DNA of 64,000 nt from an uncultured Bryobacterales bacterium (GTDB lineage: Bacteria; Acidobacteriota; Terriglobia; Bryobacterales; Bryobacteraceae), in assembly GCA_937959285.1 (NCBI GenBank), contig CALGAR010000045.1, forward strand, positions 1 to 64,000, written 5' to 3'. The notes beneath the pieces were generated by a model. That model was not told where the DNA came from, did not search any database, and worked only from the letters and a program-made list of their open reading frames with translations. The position numbers and the translations under genes are program-made. Positions 35,101 to 42,699 of the stretch are shown in pieces (position 1 is the first letter of the stretch; the number at the start of each line of letters is the position of its first letter).

Positions 35101-35241
35101 GTTGCCTTGGTCGGGGCCGTGGCAGGCAAAGCAACGGTCGGACAAAATGGGGCGGATATCGCGGTTAAACTCAACGGCGGCGCTAGAAATTGCGGGTCCC
35201 AGCGTCACGCAACATAGCGTAGTCAGAAGCAGTTTGCTCAT
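32116..35241 (-). CDS. PSD1-type protein: cytochrome c + DUF1549 + LamG + DUF1553
   Basis: A 1041-residue exported multi-domain protein. In order: signal peptide (1-22), a planctomycete-type cytochrome c with CFACH at 37-41, DUF1549 (~145-350; IDRFVLARLEREGFRPSPEA, RYADTNGYQTDGPRDMWRWR, GCARCHDHKFDPF with a further CxxCH), a concanavalin/LamG-type module (~450-610; PFTFAAWIKPES, RLNEWQHVLATYDGS), then DUF1553 (~700-1010; LTARAVVNRFWALFFG, FGSQGEWPIHPELLDWLA). Two CxxCH motifs suggest haem attachment. The LamG module may bind glycan. Partner of the DUF1501 protein. The function is unestablished; carbohydrate oxidation or degradation has been proposed in Planctomycetes. Confidence 0.92.
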   Translation of the reverse strand: MSKLLLTTLCCVTLGPAISSAAVEFNRDIRPILSDRCFACHGPDQGNRKSKLRLDQEEAAKADLGKGRFGIVPGDPEKSEVYKRITSSNKSLRMPPAYMGHQPLSDQEIQLIRQWIKEGAVYQPHWSFIPPKKAPLPQVRDTSWPRNPIDRFVLARLEREGFRPSPEASKATLIRRLSFDLTGLPPTPAEVDAFVKDTSPKAYEKLVDRLLASPRYAERMAIRWLEAARYADTNGYQTDGPRDMWRWRDWVIEAFHKNMPFDQFTIEQIAGDLLPNATLSQKIATAFNRNHRTSAEGGIVDEEFRVEYVADRLETTSTVWLGLTIGCARCHDHKFDPFTQRDYYSMFAFFNNVPEKGFVYNFGNEEPYIKAPLPEQQKRLEEFDRQVADAERHLRSLEPLLKKEQAKWEAAVAGNPSPWTITEGQVFHASLDGESSEKIVGCGSGDCSLPVEEGRQGKARRFDGKQFVEAAGVDVAKFNYRDPFTFAAWIKPESPKGSILSKAEDYFEGEGHSLHIIDGKIRLHITFRWTDLGLRVETQDPVRLNEWQHVLATYDGSMKAAGVHIYINGKEVPLKILFDQCLWPLGPSEPWRIGAGGGLRFQGLIDDVRIFNRAVTVEEAAVIALLDPPSTLVQIPPAKRTKAQADKLRYAFLDLAAPQKIREARARLARIRAARDSYYSTIPTVMVMKEREVPRETFILKRGAYDAPGEKVTPNVPAVLPPLKPEWPRNRLGLARWLVDPSNPLTARAVVNRFWALFFGTGLVKTVEDFGSQGEWPIHPELLDWLAVEFIESGWNVKHILKTIVTSATYRQSSKVTPELLQRDPENRLFARGPRLRLSPEMIRDQALAVSGLLVEKIGGPSVKPYQPPGLWQELAGGKGYEPDKGEGLYRRSLYTYWRRTVAPPNMVNFDSPTRENCIVRETRTNTPLQALNLMNDVTYVEAARKFAERMLGEGGESEADRIRFAYRWVLARDPHPDEAAALTTALRKFESYYLSRQEEAEKFLGQGDSPWDRKWKPGELAAWAGVASIILNLDETITKE

Positions 35242-35254
35242 TGGCCCGACGCGT

Positions 35255-35272
35255 CTGGAGAATTATATCTCC
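35255..35272 (-). promoter_or_regulatory. -10 element inside a 6-bp dyad ahead of the PSD1 gene
   Basis: TGGAGA (35255-35260) and TCTCCA (35267-35272) flank ATTATA. Read on the minus strand the centre is a perfect TATAAT (35266-35261), ~20 bases before the PSD1 ATG. The implied leader is ~12 bases with no ribosome-binding site. No good -35 sits at 16-18 bases. Symmetry around the -10 would suit a repressor or activator site. Confidence 0.35.
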
Positions 35273-35376
35273 AATTGCCGTTTACACTGTAGTCCAAAAT
35301 GCAGTACTGCCGGCGGGGTATTTGCCTGTGAAAGATTCGGCGAGGCTGGAGGCGCGTTACATCTCTTTACTGGTCT

Positions 35377-36612
35377 TTACTGGCACTCGGCAGACCGCTT
35401 GAAGAGATAGTTACGTAGAGCGGGATCATCGGTAAGGCTCGCGGCGCGCGCAAATGCCTCGCGCGCTTCCTCGTTCCTGTGCAGCAGTTGCAGTAAGTGC
35501 GCACGAGCAGCCCAGTAAGGCTGATAAGTGGCAACCTGGCTGACGGCAATCTCTTCAAGCGCAGACATACCAGAAGCCGGATCAACTGCTTGCGCCATAG
35601 CGACGGCTCGCCCGACCAGCGAGCCGATTCGAGGCGCGATCCGCACCAGGCCTTCGTACAGCACGAGGATTTCGGCCCAATCGATCCTTCCCGTGTCGGC
35701 GCGCGCGGCATGGATGGATTGAATGGCCGCCTCCAATTGATAGCGCCCTATTCGTTTGAGCGCTGCCGCCTGCCGTAGATGACTTTCCGCCTCGGCGATC
35801 ATCGAACGGGACCACAGGGATGTGTCCTGCTGGTCGAGCGGTACAAACTCGCCGCTCGCAGTAAATCGCGCCTCGCGACGCGCTTCGCAGTGCAGCATAA
35901 GCGCCAGCAGACCGTGCGCTTCCGGTTCAGCGGGCATCAGTTCCACCAGAGTTCGCCCAAGAGAGATCGCCTCGGCGGCTAGTGCCTGATGCGTGGAGCC
36001 GACATCGGTGAGACTTTCCCAGCCCGTGGTGTAGGCCGAGTAGATTGCATCCAGAACGTAGGAAACTCGCTCATCCCACTCGGCCGGATCGGGCACACGG
36101 AAAGGAATGCCTGCATCCCGGATTTTTGCTTTGGCACGGACTAGCCGCTGGCCCATTGCCGATGGGGAGACCAGGAACGCCGAGGCGATGCGTGCAGCGT
36201 CTATGCCAAGCACAGTTTGCAGCATCAGCGGGGTCCGTGACGCGGGATCGATTGCCGGATGCGCACAAACGAAGAGAAGCTTCAACCTTTCGTCGGGGAA
36301 GCGCTCTTGTTCTGCTGCCATATTTTGCGCTTCTTCGGCCAGCGCGAGCAGGGCTTTTTCGGACTTTTCGCGAACCTGCTGGCGGCGGACGGCATCAATG
36401 ATGCGGTTCCGGGCGACGTGCAGCAGCCACGCTTCCGGCTTATCCGGAATGCCGTCCACGGGCCAGCGTTCCAGAGCCGCGGCGAATGCATCGCTCAGAG
36501 CGTCTTCAGCACCGACAATATCACGGGTGCGTGACGCCAGATAGGCGATCAGACGGCCGTACGAGTGGCGGGCGACCGCTTCAATTGCTGCATGCGCCGC
36601 GGCTTTGCTCAT
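35377..36612 (-). CDS. ECF sigma factor of the ECF42 type
   Basis: 411 residues, far longer than a typical ~190-residue ECF factor. The N-terminal sigma-2/sigma-4 regions are seen in YGRLIAYLASRTRDIVGAED, AWLLHVARNRIIDAVRRQQV and LVSPSAMGQRLVRAKAKIRD. Beyond ~190 lies a helical, TPR-like C-terminal extension (LLALMLHCEARREARFTAS, QAAALKRIGRYQLEAAIQS, LLQLLHRNEEAREAFARAAS). Sigma domain plus helical extension next to a DGPF protein is the ECF42 pattern. No anti-sigma factor is encoded, which also fits the group; the extension is thought to control activity. It overlaps the DGPF gene by 4 bases. Confidence 0.92.
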   Translation of the reverse strand: MSKAAAHAAIEAVARHSYGRLIAYLASRTRDIVGAEDALSDAFAAALERWPVDGIPDKPEAWLLHVARNRIIDAVRRQQVREKSEKALLALAEEAQNMAAEQERFPDERLKLLFVCAHPAIDPASRTPLMLQTVLGIDAARIASAFLVSPSAMGQRLVRAKAKIRDAGIPFRVPDPAEWDERVSYVLDAIYSAYTTGWESLTDVGSTHQALAAEAISLGRTLVELMPAEPEAHGLLALMLHCEARREARFTASGEFVPLDQQDTSLWSRSMIAEAESHLRQAAALKRIGRYQLEAAIQSIHAARADTGRIDWAEILVLYEGLVRIAPRIGSLVGRAVAMAQAVDPASGMSALEEIAVSQVATYQPYWAARAHLLQLLHRNEEAREAFARAASLTDDPALRNYLFKRSAECQ

Positions 36613-36974
36613 TGCGCTGCGCCGGCTGCGGTCAGGAAGTGCGAACCGAGCAACGGGCGCACTTCAATCGAAGAGTGAGCAGCAGCGGGATGGCGCGCAG
36701 CCCATTCAAGCGCGGCATCGAGATCCGGTACGTCAATGATGCCGAATCCTGCAAGATATTCCTTCGTTTCCGCGTAAGGCCCGTCCTGGACGTGGCGCTT
36801 GCCGTCGCGCAGGGTCACAGTGGTTGCAGACTTCGGCGATTCCAGTCCTGCGCCGCCGACCAGGACGCCGGCCGCTTGCAGGGCCTCGCCGTAAGCTTTG
36901 CCAGCCGCGATGCTTGCACTGTCGCGCCGGTCAAAGGCTTCCTGTGGCTGGTAAACAAGGATTGCGTATTTCAT
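36609..36974 (-). CDS. YCII/DGPF-domain protein
   Basis: 121 residues, start at the ATG at 36974 (MKYAILVYQPQEAF); the frame stays open to 37160 but that extension has no family features. The name-giving motif reads DGPYAETKEYLAGFGIIDVP here, with Tyr for Phe. These dimeric ferredoxin-like proteins are encoded beside ECF42 sigma factors and are candidate targets or partners. The biochemical activity is undetermined. A possible AAAGGA ribosome-binding site lies ~12 bases before the ATG. Its 3' end overlaps the sigma-factor start by 4 bases. Confidence 0.9.
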   Translation of the reverse strand: MKYAILVYQPQEAFDRRDSASIAAGKAYGEALQAAGVLVGGAGLESPKSATTVTLRDGKRHVQDGPYAETKEYLAGFGIIDVPDLDAALEWAARHPAAAHSSIEVRPLLGSHFLTAAGAAQ

Positions 36975-37053
36975 ATGCGTTCGCTGTCCTTTCGTTAGCT
37001 GTTTGAGCCATTTGAATTGAGCGAGCTCATCATGATGACGTGCGGCAGGACCT

Positions 37054-37707
37054 TCATTTCGACATTGGAGCAAAGTTTGAGTTGATCCAGGCAAACTCCC
37101 CAGGGGCGGCGGAGCGCCCGCGGACAAACTGAAGCGTGGTTTCAGCGACGCGGCGGCCAAGGTGGCGAGCCGTCTCGAGATCGGACTCCGGAGGAGCGAG
37201 ATCGGGACCCTGGTCTGTATTGGACTGGGCGGCGGCTCCGAGCCAGAAGCCGAGCCGGTTCAAATCCTCCTCCGACCCTCTTGTCGAATTGTTTGCAGGC
37301 GGCAGGCCGAGACTGACCCACAACATGCCATGTTGCGCTGCGAAGAGAGCCATCTGGATGAGAGTTCCCAGCTTGTCGCCTGCCCGCGCACCCGAGTTGG
37401 TGAAGCCTGCCGCAATCTTGCCCTGCCACAAGTACCCCTTGGCCATCACCGCCCTCGAAGTCGCCTCCTCAAAGGCTTTGAATTCAGCAGATGGGCCGCC
37501 CATGTAAGTCGGTGCGCCGAAGATGATTGCCTCGGCTGAGGCGAGATCGTCCCAGCTGGTCTGTGCCTCCTCGACAGTAAGAAGCAGTGCTTCGACACCC
37601 TCCAACTGCTCTACACCTGCCTTGACGGCCTCAGCCTGCCGCCTGGTGTGTCCATAGCGGCTATGGTAGACGATGGCAATACGAGTGCTCGATCTGGATG
37701 AATTCAT
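37054..37707 (-). CDS. Flavodoxin-family NAD(P)H:quinone oxidoreductase (WrbA-like)
   Basis: About 217 residues from the ATG at 37707 (the frame extends to 37797 but the extra residues are not conserved-looking). FMN-binding features: RIAIVYHSRYGHTRRQAEAV phosphate loop, AIIFGAPTYMGGPSAEFKAF, and NSGARAGDKLGTLIQMALFA with GMLWVSLGLPP. This is the WrbA arrangement: two-electron quinone reduction protecting against redox cycling. It lies 79 bases upstream of the DGPF and ECF42 genes on the same strand, so it may be in their regulon. Divergent from the Cys-rich protein gene. Confidence 0.9.
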   Translation of the reverse strand: MNSSRSSTRIAIVYHSRYGHTRRQAEAVKAGVEQLEGVEALLLTVEEAQTSWDDLASAEAIIFGAPTYMGGPSAEFKAFEEATSRAVMAKGYLWQGKIAAGFTNSGARAGDKLGTLIQMALFAAQHGMLWVSLGLPPANNSTRGSEEDLNRLGFWLGAAAQSNTDQGPDLAPPESDLETARHLGRRVAETTLQFVRGRSAAPGEFAWINSNFAPMSK

Positions 37708-37799
37708 ATTGGTTGCTGTCGTTAGGTTTATTCGTGCCGCCGCGGAGAGCGGTGCTGGCACATACTGATGACGGGTGGTGAGTTGGCATTCCGACATTC

Positions 37800-38342
37800 A
37801 TGTCAGTTTTTTGTGGCATTCTCCCGCTGCAAGTCCGTTTGTTAGCGGGCGCAAATGATTCTTTCTGGTTGAGGCCAATTACTACTATTGAATCCCTCGA
37901 AGTTAGTGAACTAGAATTTGGGAGAGTGTTTTCTGCTGTTGCCACGTTTGCTCGCTTGACCCGGCAAGTTGCCGCGGTATGCGTGCTCGTGTGCACTCTG
38001 GCGGCCTCTTACGCCCCTCTTCTGGCTGCGCTGAGCGGACCTGAGTGCCAGATGGCATGCTGCCGGCGCAAGGAAAACGCCCACTGCTGCCAGCGTAAGG
38101 GCCATCAACACTCGTCAAAGATCGACGGGCCTGTGCTAGTGGCCGCGTCGGGATGCCCTTCCGGCTGTGCCCAATCGGTAGCTAGCGCCTCAATCACTTT
38201 CCAGCCTGCGGCGGACTCCGACCGAAGATTCACGCTGGATGCGAAAGCCGAACCCGTTGTCGAAGGGCATTTCCTTCGCATTGCAGCCGGAACCTGTTAC
38301 TCGCTCTTTCAGCGTCCTCCTCCTCACTTTTTCTTCGGCTGA
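37800..38342 (+). CDS. Cys/His-rich exported protein ahead of a TonB receptor
   Basis: Up to 180 residues. A hydrophobic stretch (VAAVCVLVCTLAASYAPLLA) acts as signal or anchor. The mature part begins with a dense Cys/His cluster, CQMACCRRKENAHCC, then KGHQHSS and GCPSGC. The C-terminus (RIAAGTCYSLFQRPPPHFFF) is aromatic. I recognise no family. The ligand spacing suggests a soft-metal (Cu, Zn) site. The ATG at 37800 gives a long non-hydrophobic N-terminus, so GTG at 37926 may be the real start. It is followed by a TonB receptor and a CPCC-containing propeller, pointing to a metal-handling cassette. This is inference from context. Confidence 0.65.
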   Translation: MSVFCGILPLQVRLLAGANDSFWLRPITTIESLEVSELEFGRVFSAVATFARLTRQVAAVCVLVCTLAASYAPLLAALSGPECQMACCRRKENAHCCQRKGHQHSSKIDGPVLVAASGCPSGCAQSVASASITFQPAADSDRRFTLDAKAEPVVEGHFLRIAAGTCYSLFQRPPPHFFFG

Positions 38343-38434
38343 TCTGACATATTCGCCTGGCGCTACCGGAGCCGTCCGGGGCGTCGTTTGGCGCGTTACT
38401 ACGTGAAGCATCTGCTCTGAGAGGAGGAGGTTTC

Positions 38435-41341
38435 ATGCGTCTCCGCATGATCGTCACCCTCATGCTGGTCAGCACCCGATTTGTGTGCGCGCAAAGCATA
38501 GGGGGCGCGATATCCGGCTCCGTCGAGGACGCACAGGGGCTTCCCATGGAGGCTGTCCGCATTGAGATTACGAACGAGCGGACTGCGGCCAAGACGACGG
38601 TTTTCAGCAATTCTTTGGGCCATTGGCGAATCGCTGTGCCCGCTGGTGAATATGAAGTTGAAGTAATACACGAAGGATTTACTCCCGTTCGTTTTCGTCA
38701 CGTTAGTCTTACAGTCGGTGAAAGCCGCTCTCTGCGTGCTGTGCTGTTGCCGTCTGCACGCGCCGAACACATTACCGTCTCGGCGTCGACGCTTGCGGTG
38801 CAGCAGGATTCCGCGGACCGTACCAGTAGCTACGACCAGGCGCTCATGAGCGATCTGCCGATGGTAGCTGGTGGAGTTGGCCGCAATTTCCGAACGCAAG
38901 TCTACGTCACTCCGGGCGTCGTCCCATCCACTGCGGCTCACAGGCCTTTCGCTGTCAACGGCGCCCGCAACCGGAACAACAATTACTTGATCGACTCGAA
39001 TGACTTTAACGAGATCGAGGGAGGCATGCTCATGGGGCGCGGTGCCAGCGAGCAGCTCCTCTCGACAGAGGCGATCGCAGGCATGCAGGTGCTGACGCAC
39101 AACTTCAAGGCTGAGTACGGACGCCAGAACGGAAGCGTGATCAGCATCGTTACCAAAAGCGGCAGCAACGAATGGCACGGGCTGGCCTACGAGTATCTTC
39201 GCAACGAGAAGCTCGACGCGCGCAACACGTTCGACCTGGCTCGCCCGCCGCTTCGCTACAACCAGTTCGGCTTCAACCTTGGCGGACCTCTGCACAAGGA
39301 CCGTACATTCTTCTTTGCAAACACGGAATGGTTCATTCGCAGGCAGACGAGCGCGACAACCATACGAACCGTCCCTGAAGCTTTGCGCTCCCAAGCCTCG
39401 CCTGCTACTGCGCCCTTGGTCGCCCTTTATCCGCTGCCGAACTTGCCGGGCACAAATCTGTATCGTGCCAATGTACCTACGTCCGGCGACCAGCGCAGCA
39501 ACGTCTTTCGAGTCGACCATGAAATCAGTCCTTCCCAGCGCCTGATGTTCCGGTCGACCGTGCTCGACTCAACCAATCGCGGTGTCGCGGGAGCAGCACA
39601 GCAGCGCTACGAGACGCAGGTGGTGCCGCAGGGGCATTCGCTGCAGTACACGCTCGCTCCCGGCAGCACATTCATGAACGAAGCGCGTCTGAACTATACG
39701 CGTTTTACGATCAGCGATCGCTTCGTCGATCCCGTTGTTCTTGGCGACCCGGCGATCAACGGCCTCGTTGGTACCGTCAACGTCGGCGGTTTGTCGCAGT
39801 TAGGGCAATTCCCATTCATGGCGCGGCAGACGGCGCAGAATAACTACCAGGTGACGGACGACATAAGCTGGGTGCGCGGCGTCCACTCCTTCAAAGCAGG
39901 AGTTGCATTGCGCCGCCTCCATTTGAACAACGGCACGTTCGCGCCTTCCTTCACCGGCATACTACGCTTTAACTCCGTCGCTGACTTGGTTGCCGGGAAT
40001 GCCGCCTCCTACACCCGCAATATCGGAAATCCCTACCTGGGACTCAGAGCTACGGAGGTCAACGGCTACATTCAGGACGATTGGAGGGTTACCAGACGCC
40101 TTACCATCAATGCCGGCCTTCGCTACGAGTACAACTCAGTGCCGAATGAAGTGAACGGGCTCGTTGCCGATCAATACCGGTACCGGCCCGACTACAACAA
40201 CTTCGCGCCTCGCTTTGGCTTTGCCTGGTTGGCGAACGACGCGGGCACGACGGTGATTCGCGGCGGCTACGGCATTTACTACAACGTGCTCGAGTTGAGC
40301 TTCGTCGGCCTCACTCGTTTCAATCCACCACTGATCGCAAATTACAACACCGCGGACCCGGTATTCCCTGATCTTCTGGCTCGCGCGCGGCAGACGCTCC
40401 CGAGCGGTCTTGTCGTTCCGGATCCACAGTTGCGCCAGCCCTACGCGCAGCATCTGAACTTCACCGTTGAGAGACAGCTTTTCAACCCGCAGACGTCGTT
40501 GACGCTCGCCTATGTCGGCACGCTCGCACGCAAACTGCCCCGGGTCACGAGACCGAACGGAGGCGACGGACTCGCCCAAGCGCTCCGGCCTGACCCCTCT
40601 GTCGGTGTCGTGAATCGCCTCGACACCGCGGCGAATTCGAGCTACCACGGCTTGCAGGCGTCCTTCAACGGGCAGTTGCGAGGGCTTAGGATTCGTACGA
40701 GCTATACCTGGAGCAAGTTCCTGGATGAGGTGAGCGATTTCCCAAGCACGAACACGGGAATCGACCGCGAGCTTCTCGCGCTCGACGAGCAGAACTGGCG
40801 GCTCAACCGTGGACCGAGCGACTTCGATATACGCCACGTTTTGACGTTCGCGTATTCGTGGGAGCTGCCATGGTTGCGGCGCAATCGGATACTGGGCGGC
40901 TGGAGTGTGCAAGGCATAACGACGGTGCAGAGCGGCAGGCCTTTCACGTTGTTCTCGGGAACGGACTCGCCCGATGGCAACAACAGCAATCGCATACTCA
41001 ACGTGCCCGAGAGCATCATCCGCAATGGCTCTGGTCCGAGCGCAGTTGCTCTTGCTCCTGGCATCACGCCGGCCAGCCTTACGCCTGCTCCCGGCCAGCT
41101 CGGCACAGTCGGGCGCAACACCGAACGCGGAGACAGCCTGTTGAGCTGGAACGTCTCGCTGTTCAAGAACATTCCACTTACGGAGCGCTTGCAGCTTCAG
41201 TTTCGAGCGGAAGCGTTCAACATAGCCAACACGGTGAACTACGACCGGCCGGACGGTGTTCTGACAAGTACGGTATTCGGCCAGGCAACAAGTGCATTCG
41301 ATCCCCGCCAGATACAACTGGCGATGAGGCTGAGCTTCTGA
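38435..41341 (+). CDS. Oar-like TonB-dependent outer-membrane receptor
   Basis: 968 residues. A signal peptide (1-19) is followed by a carboxypeptidase-regulatory-type beta domain (~23-105; GAISGSVEDAQGLPMEAVRI), then the plug (LIDSNDFNEIEGGM, EAIAGMQVLTHNFKAEYGRQ, GSVISIVTKSGSNEWHG) and a long 22-strand-type barrel ending in the required aromatic, QIQLAMRLSF. This Oar-like form is abundant in Acidobacteriota. It imports large or scarce ligands with TonB-ExbBD energy. A strong ribosome-binding site, GAGGAGGAGG, lies 5 bases before ATG. It is 20 bases ahead of the propeller gene and downstream of the Cys-rich protein; the ligand may be a metal or metal chelate. Confidence 0.93.
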   Translation: MRLRMIVTLMLVSTRFVCAQSIGGAISGSVEDAQGLPMEAVRIEITNERTAAKTTVFSNSLGHWRIAVPAGEYEVEVIHEGFTPVRFRHVSLTVGESRSLRAVLLPSARAEHITVSASTLAVQQDSADRTSSYDQALMSDLPMVAGGVGRNFRTQVYVTPGVVPSTAAHRPFAVNGARNRNNNYLIDSNDFNEIEGGMLMGRGASEQLLSTEAIAGMQVLTHNFKAEYGRQNGSVISIVTKSGSNEWHGLAYEYLRNEKLDARNTFDLARPPLRYNQFGFNLGGPLHKDRTFFFANTEWFIRRQTSATTIRTVPEALRSQASPATAPLVALYPLPNLPGTNLYRANVPTSGDQRSNVFRVDHEISPSQRLMFRSTVLDSTNRGVAGAAQQRYETQVVPQGHSLQYTLAPGSTFMNEARLNYTRFTISDRFVDPVVLGDPAINGLVGTVNVGGLSQLGQFPFMARQTAQNNYQVTDDISWVRGVHSFKAGVALRRLHLNNGTFAPSFTGILRFNSVADLVAGNAASYTRNIGNPYLGLRATEVNGYIQDDWRVTRRLTINAGLRYEYNSVPNEVNGLVADQYRYRPDYNNFAPRFGFAWLANDAGTTVIRGGYGIYYNVLELSFVGLTRFNPPLIANYNTADPVFPDLLARARQTLPSGLVVPDPQLRQPYAQHLNFTVERQLFNPQTSLTLAYVGTLARKLPRVTRPNGGDGLAQALRPDPSVGVVNRLDTAANSSYHGLQASFNGQLRGLRIRTSYTWSKFLDEVSDFPSTNTGIDRELLALDEQNWRLNRGPSDFDIRHVLTFAYSWELPWLRRNRILGGWSVQGITTVQSGRPFTLFSGTDSPDGNNSNRILNVPESIIRNGSGPSAVALAPGITPASLTPAPGQLGTVGRNTERGDSLLSWNVSLFKNIPLTERLQLQFRAEAFNIANTVNYDRPDGVLTSTVFGQATSAFDPRQIQLAMRLSF

Positions 41342-41361
41342 AGCGACAGAGGAAGGATGAA

Positions 41362-42642
41362 ATGAAAAGGCTTGCCATTACGACTGCGATCTGGGGCGCC
41401 GCGGCTTTGCTTGCGGCCCCAAGCGCGAACGCCCCGACGATCCGCTTCGAGCAGGAGGCTCGCGTGATCAGCGAAGGGCGCAGTCCGAAGGTGCTGGCTC
41501 GCCGCCAGCACGGCCTGCTGCTGCTTACCACTAGCCGTTCCCCGGAAGGGAAGGGCTTCGATCTTTTCTTTACCTCATCCTCCGATCTCGGCGACACCTG
41601 GAGCGCTCCGTTGCGCGTCAACTCGACTCCGGGAGAGGTCAGCGACCACGGCGAAAATAGTCCCATTCTTCTCTCCTCGCCGGATGGCACTACACTCTAC
41701 GCTGTCTGGAACGCGCGTGATCCAAAGAATCCATTGGGAACACACGTGAAGTTTTCGCGCTCCAGTGCAATGAACCCGAGCTGGAGCGAAGCGGTTGTCG
41801 TCAACGATGATCTGCAGCCTGTCTCGCACTCCTTCCAAGGGGCGGCCGTTGCACCCGACGGGTCCATCTATGTTGCATGGCTCGATGGTCGGGAGCGGGC
41901 GGACGAGTCGCATCATGGACACACGGGCGGTACCTCGGCTTTGTACATCAGCCGCTCGACGGATGGAGGGCGCACTTGGGGAAAGAACGTTCGTGTCGCT
42001 GGCCGTGTCTGTCCTTGCTGCCGTGCCTCTGTCGGATTCAGCCGCGGCCGGGTGCACGTATCCTGGCGCGGTGTAGACGACGGCGATGTTCGGGATATCT
42101 ACGTCGCAAGTTCTTCGGATGGCGGAGCGACTTGGGGCAGGCCCGTCCTGGTAGCTCGTGACGGCTGGAGGATCAACGGATGCCCGCACGTCGGCGCTTC
42201 TCTGGCAACCCTTGGCGACAGGCTATATGTTGCCTGGTTCAGCGAAGCGCAGGATCATCCGGCCATCTTCCTCGCTTATTCCGACGATGGCGGCGAGCGC
42301 TTTCAGGGGAAGCAGATGGTATCCGAGAACACTGCGGATCCCACCCACCCGTTCCTCGCATCCGGCGATTCCAAACTTGCTCTCGTGTTCCAGGCTCGGG
42401 ATGCGAAGCAGCAGGATGGGTGGGGAAAGATGGCGGTTTACTACCGAGAGGTTGACGCAAATGGAAAACTCTCTCCCCTGGTGCGGGCGGGAGAAGGGAA
42501 ACTGAATGCGACGTTTCCTGCTGTTGCTCTCGGACTGTCCAATCGCGTTTTCATCACCTGGACACAAAGTGGAGGAGAAGCGGGGGCCAAAGCCTACCTT
42601 GTAAGAGGCCGCCGGTTAACGGCCTCGGCTGCGATTCGGTAG
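41362..42642 (+). CDS. Exported BNR-repeat (sialidase-fold) protein with CPCC motif
   Basis: 427 residues from ATG 41362, which has an AGGAAGG ribosome-binding site; upstream extension to 40858 lies inside the receptor gene and is not coding here. A signal peptide precedes a six-blade propeller with Asp-box repeats: SSSDLGDTWSAP, SRSTDGGRTWGK, SSSDGGATWGRP, AYSDDGGERF. A Cys cluster CPCC (217-220; GRVCPCCRASVGFS) and CPH (274-276) interrupts the blades. This is not typical of sialidases and suggests metal binding. Catalytic Arg triad and Tyr-Glu of sialidases are not evident. Similar CxCC propellers, as I recall, occur beside TonB receptors in other phyla. A strong terminator follows. Confidence 0.85.
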   Translation: MKRLAITTAIWGAAALLAAPSANAPTIRFEQEARVISEGRSPKVLARRQHGLLLLTTSRSPEGKGFDLFFTSSSDLGDTWSAPLRVNSTPGEVSDHGENSPILLSSPDGTTLYAVWNARDPKNPLGTHVKFSRSSAMNPSWSEAVVVNDDLQPVSHSFQGAAVAPDGSIYVAWLDGRERADESHHGHTGGTSALYISRSTDGGRTWGKNVRVAGRVCPCCRASVGFSRGRVHVSWRGVDDGDVRDIYVASSSDGGATWGRPVLVARDGWRINGCPHVGASLATLGDRLYVAWFSEAQDHPAIFLAYSDDGGERFQGKQMVSENTADPTHPFLASGDSKLALVFQARDAKQQDGWGKMAVYYREVDANGKLSPLVRAGEGKLNATFPAVALGLSNRVFITWTQSGGEAGAKAYLVRGRRLTASAAIR

Positions 42643-42655
42643 CTATGACCGAAAT

Positions 42656-42686
42656 CAGGCTCGCATGCCTGATGGATGCGAGCCTG
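42656..42686. terminator. Strong bidirectional terminator hairpin
   Basis: CAGGCTCGCAT (42656-42666) and ATGCGAGCCTG (42676-42686) are perfect 11-bp complements with a 9-base loop, in the 57-bp gap between two convergent genes. Neither side has a long T run, but stem strength and position make a shared terminator likely. Confidence 0.7.
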
Positions 42687-42699
42687 GCCCTCGTGATGT

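Noticed and set aside
38399..39520. 373-codon antisense frame opposite the TonB receptor
   Set aside because: The receptor plug and carboxypeptidase-type domain are clearly coded on the plus strand; the antisense has no recognisable features.
40858..41361. N-terminal extension of the CPCC propeller frame
   Set aside because: It overlaps the C-terminal barrel of the TonB receptor in another frame; the signal peptide and ribosome-binding site fix the start at 41362.
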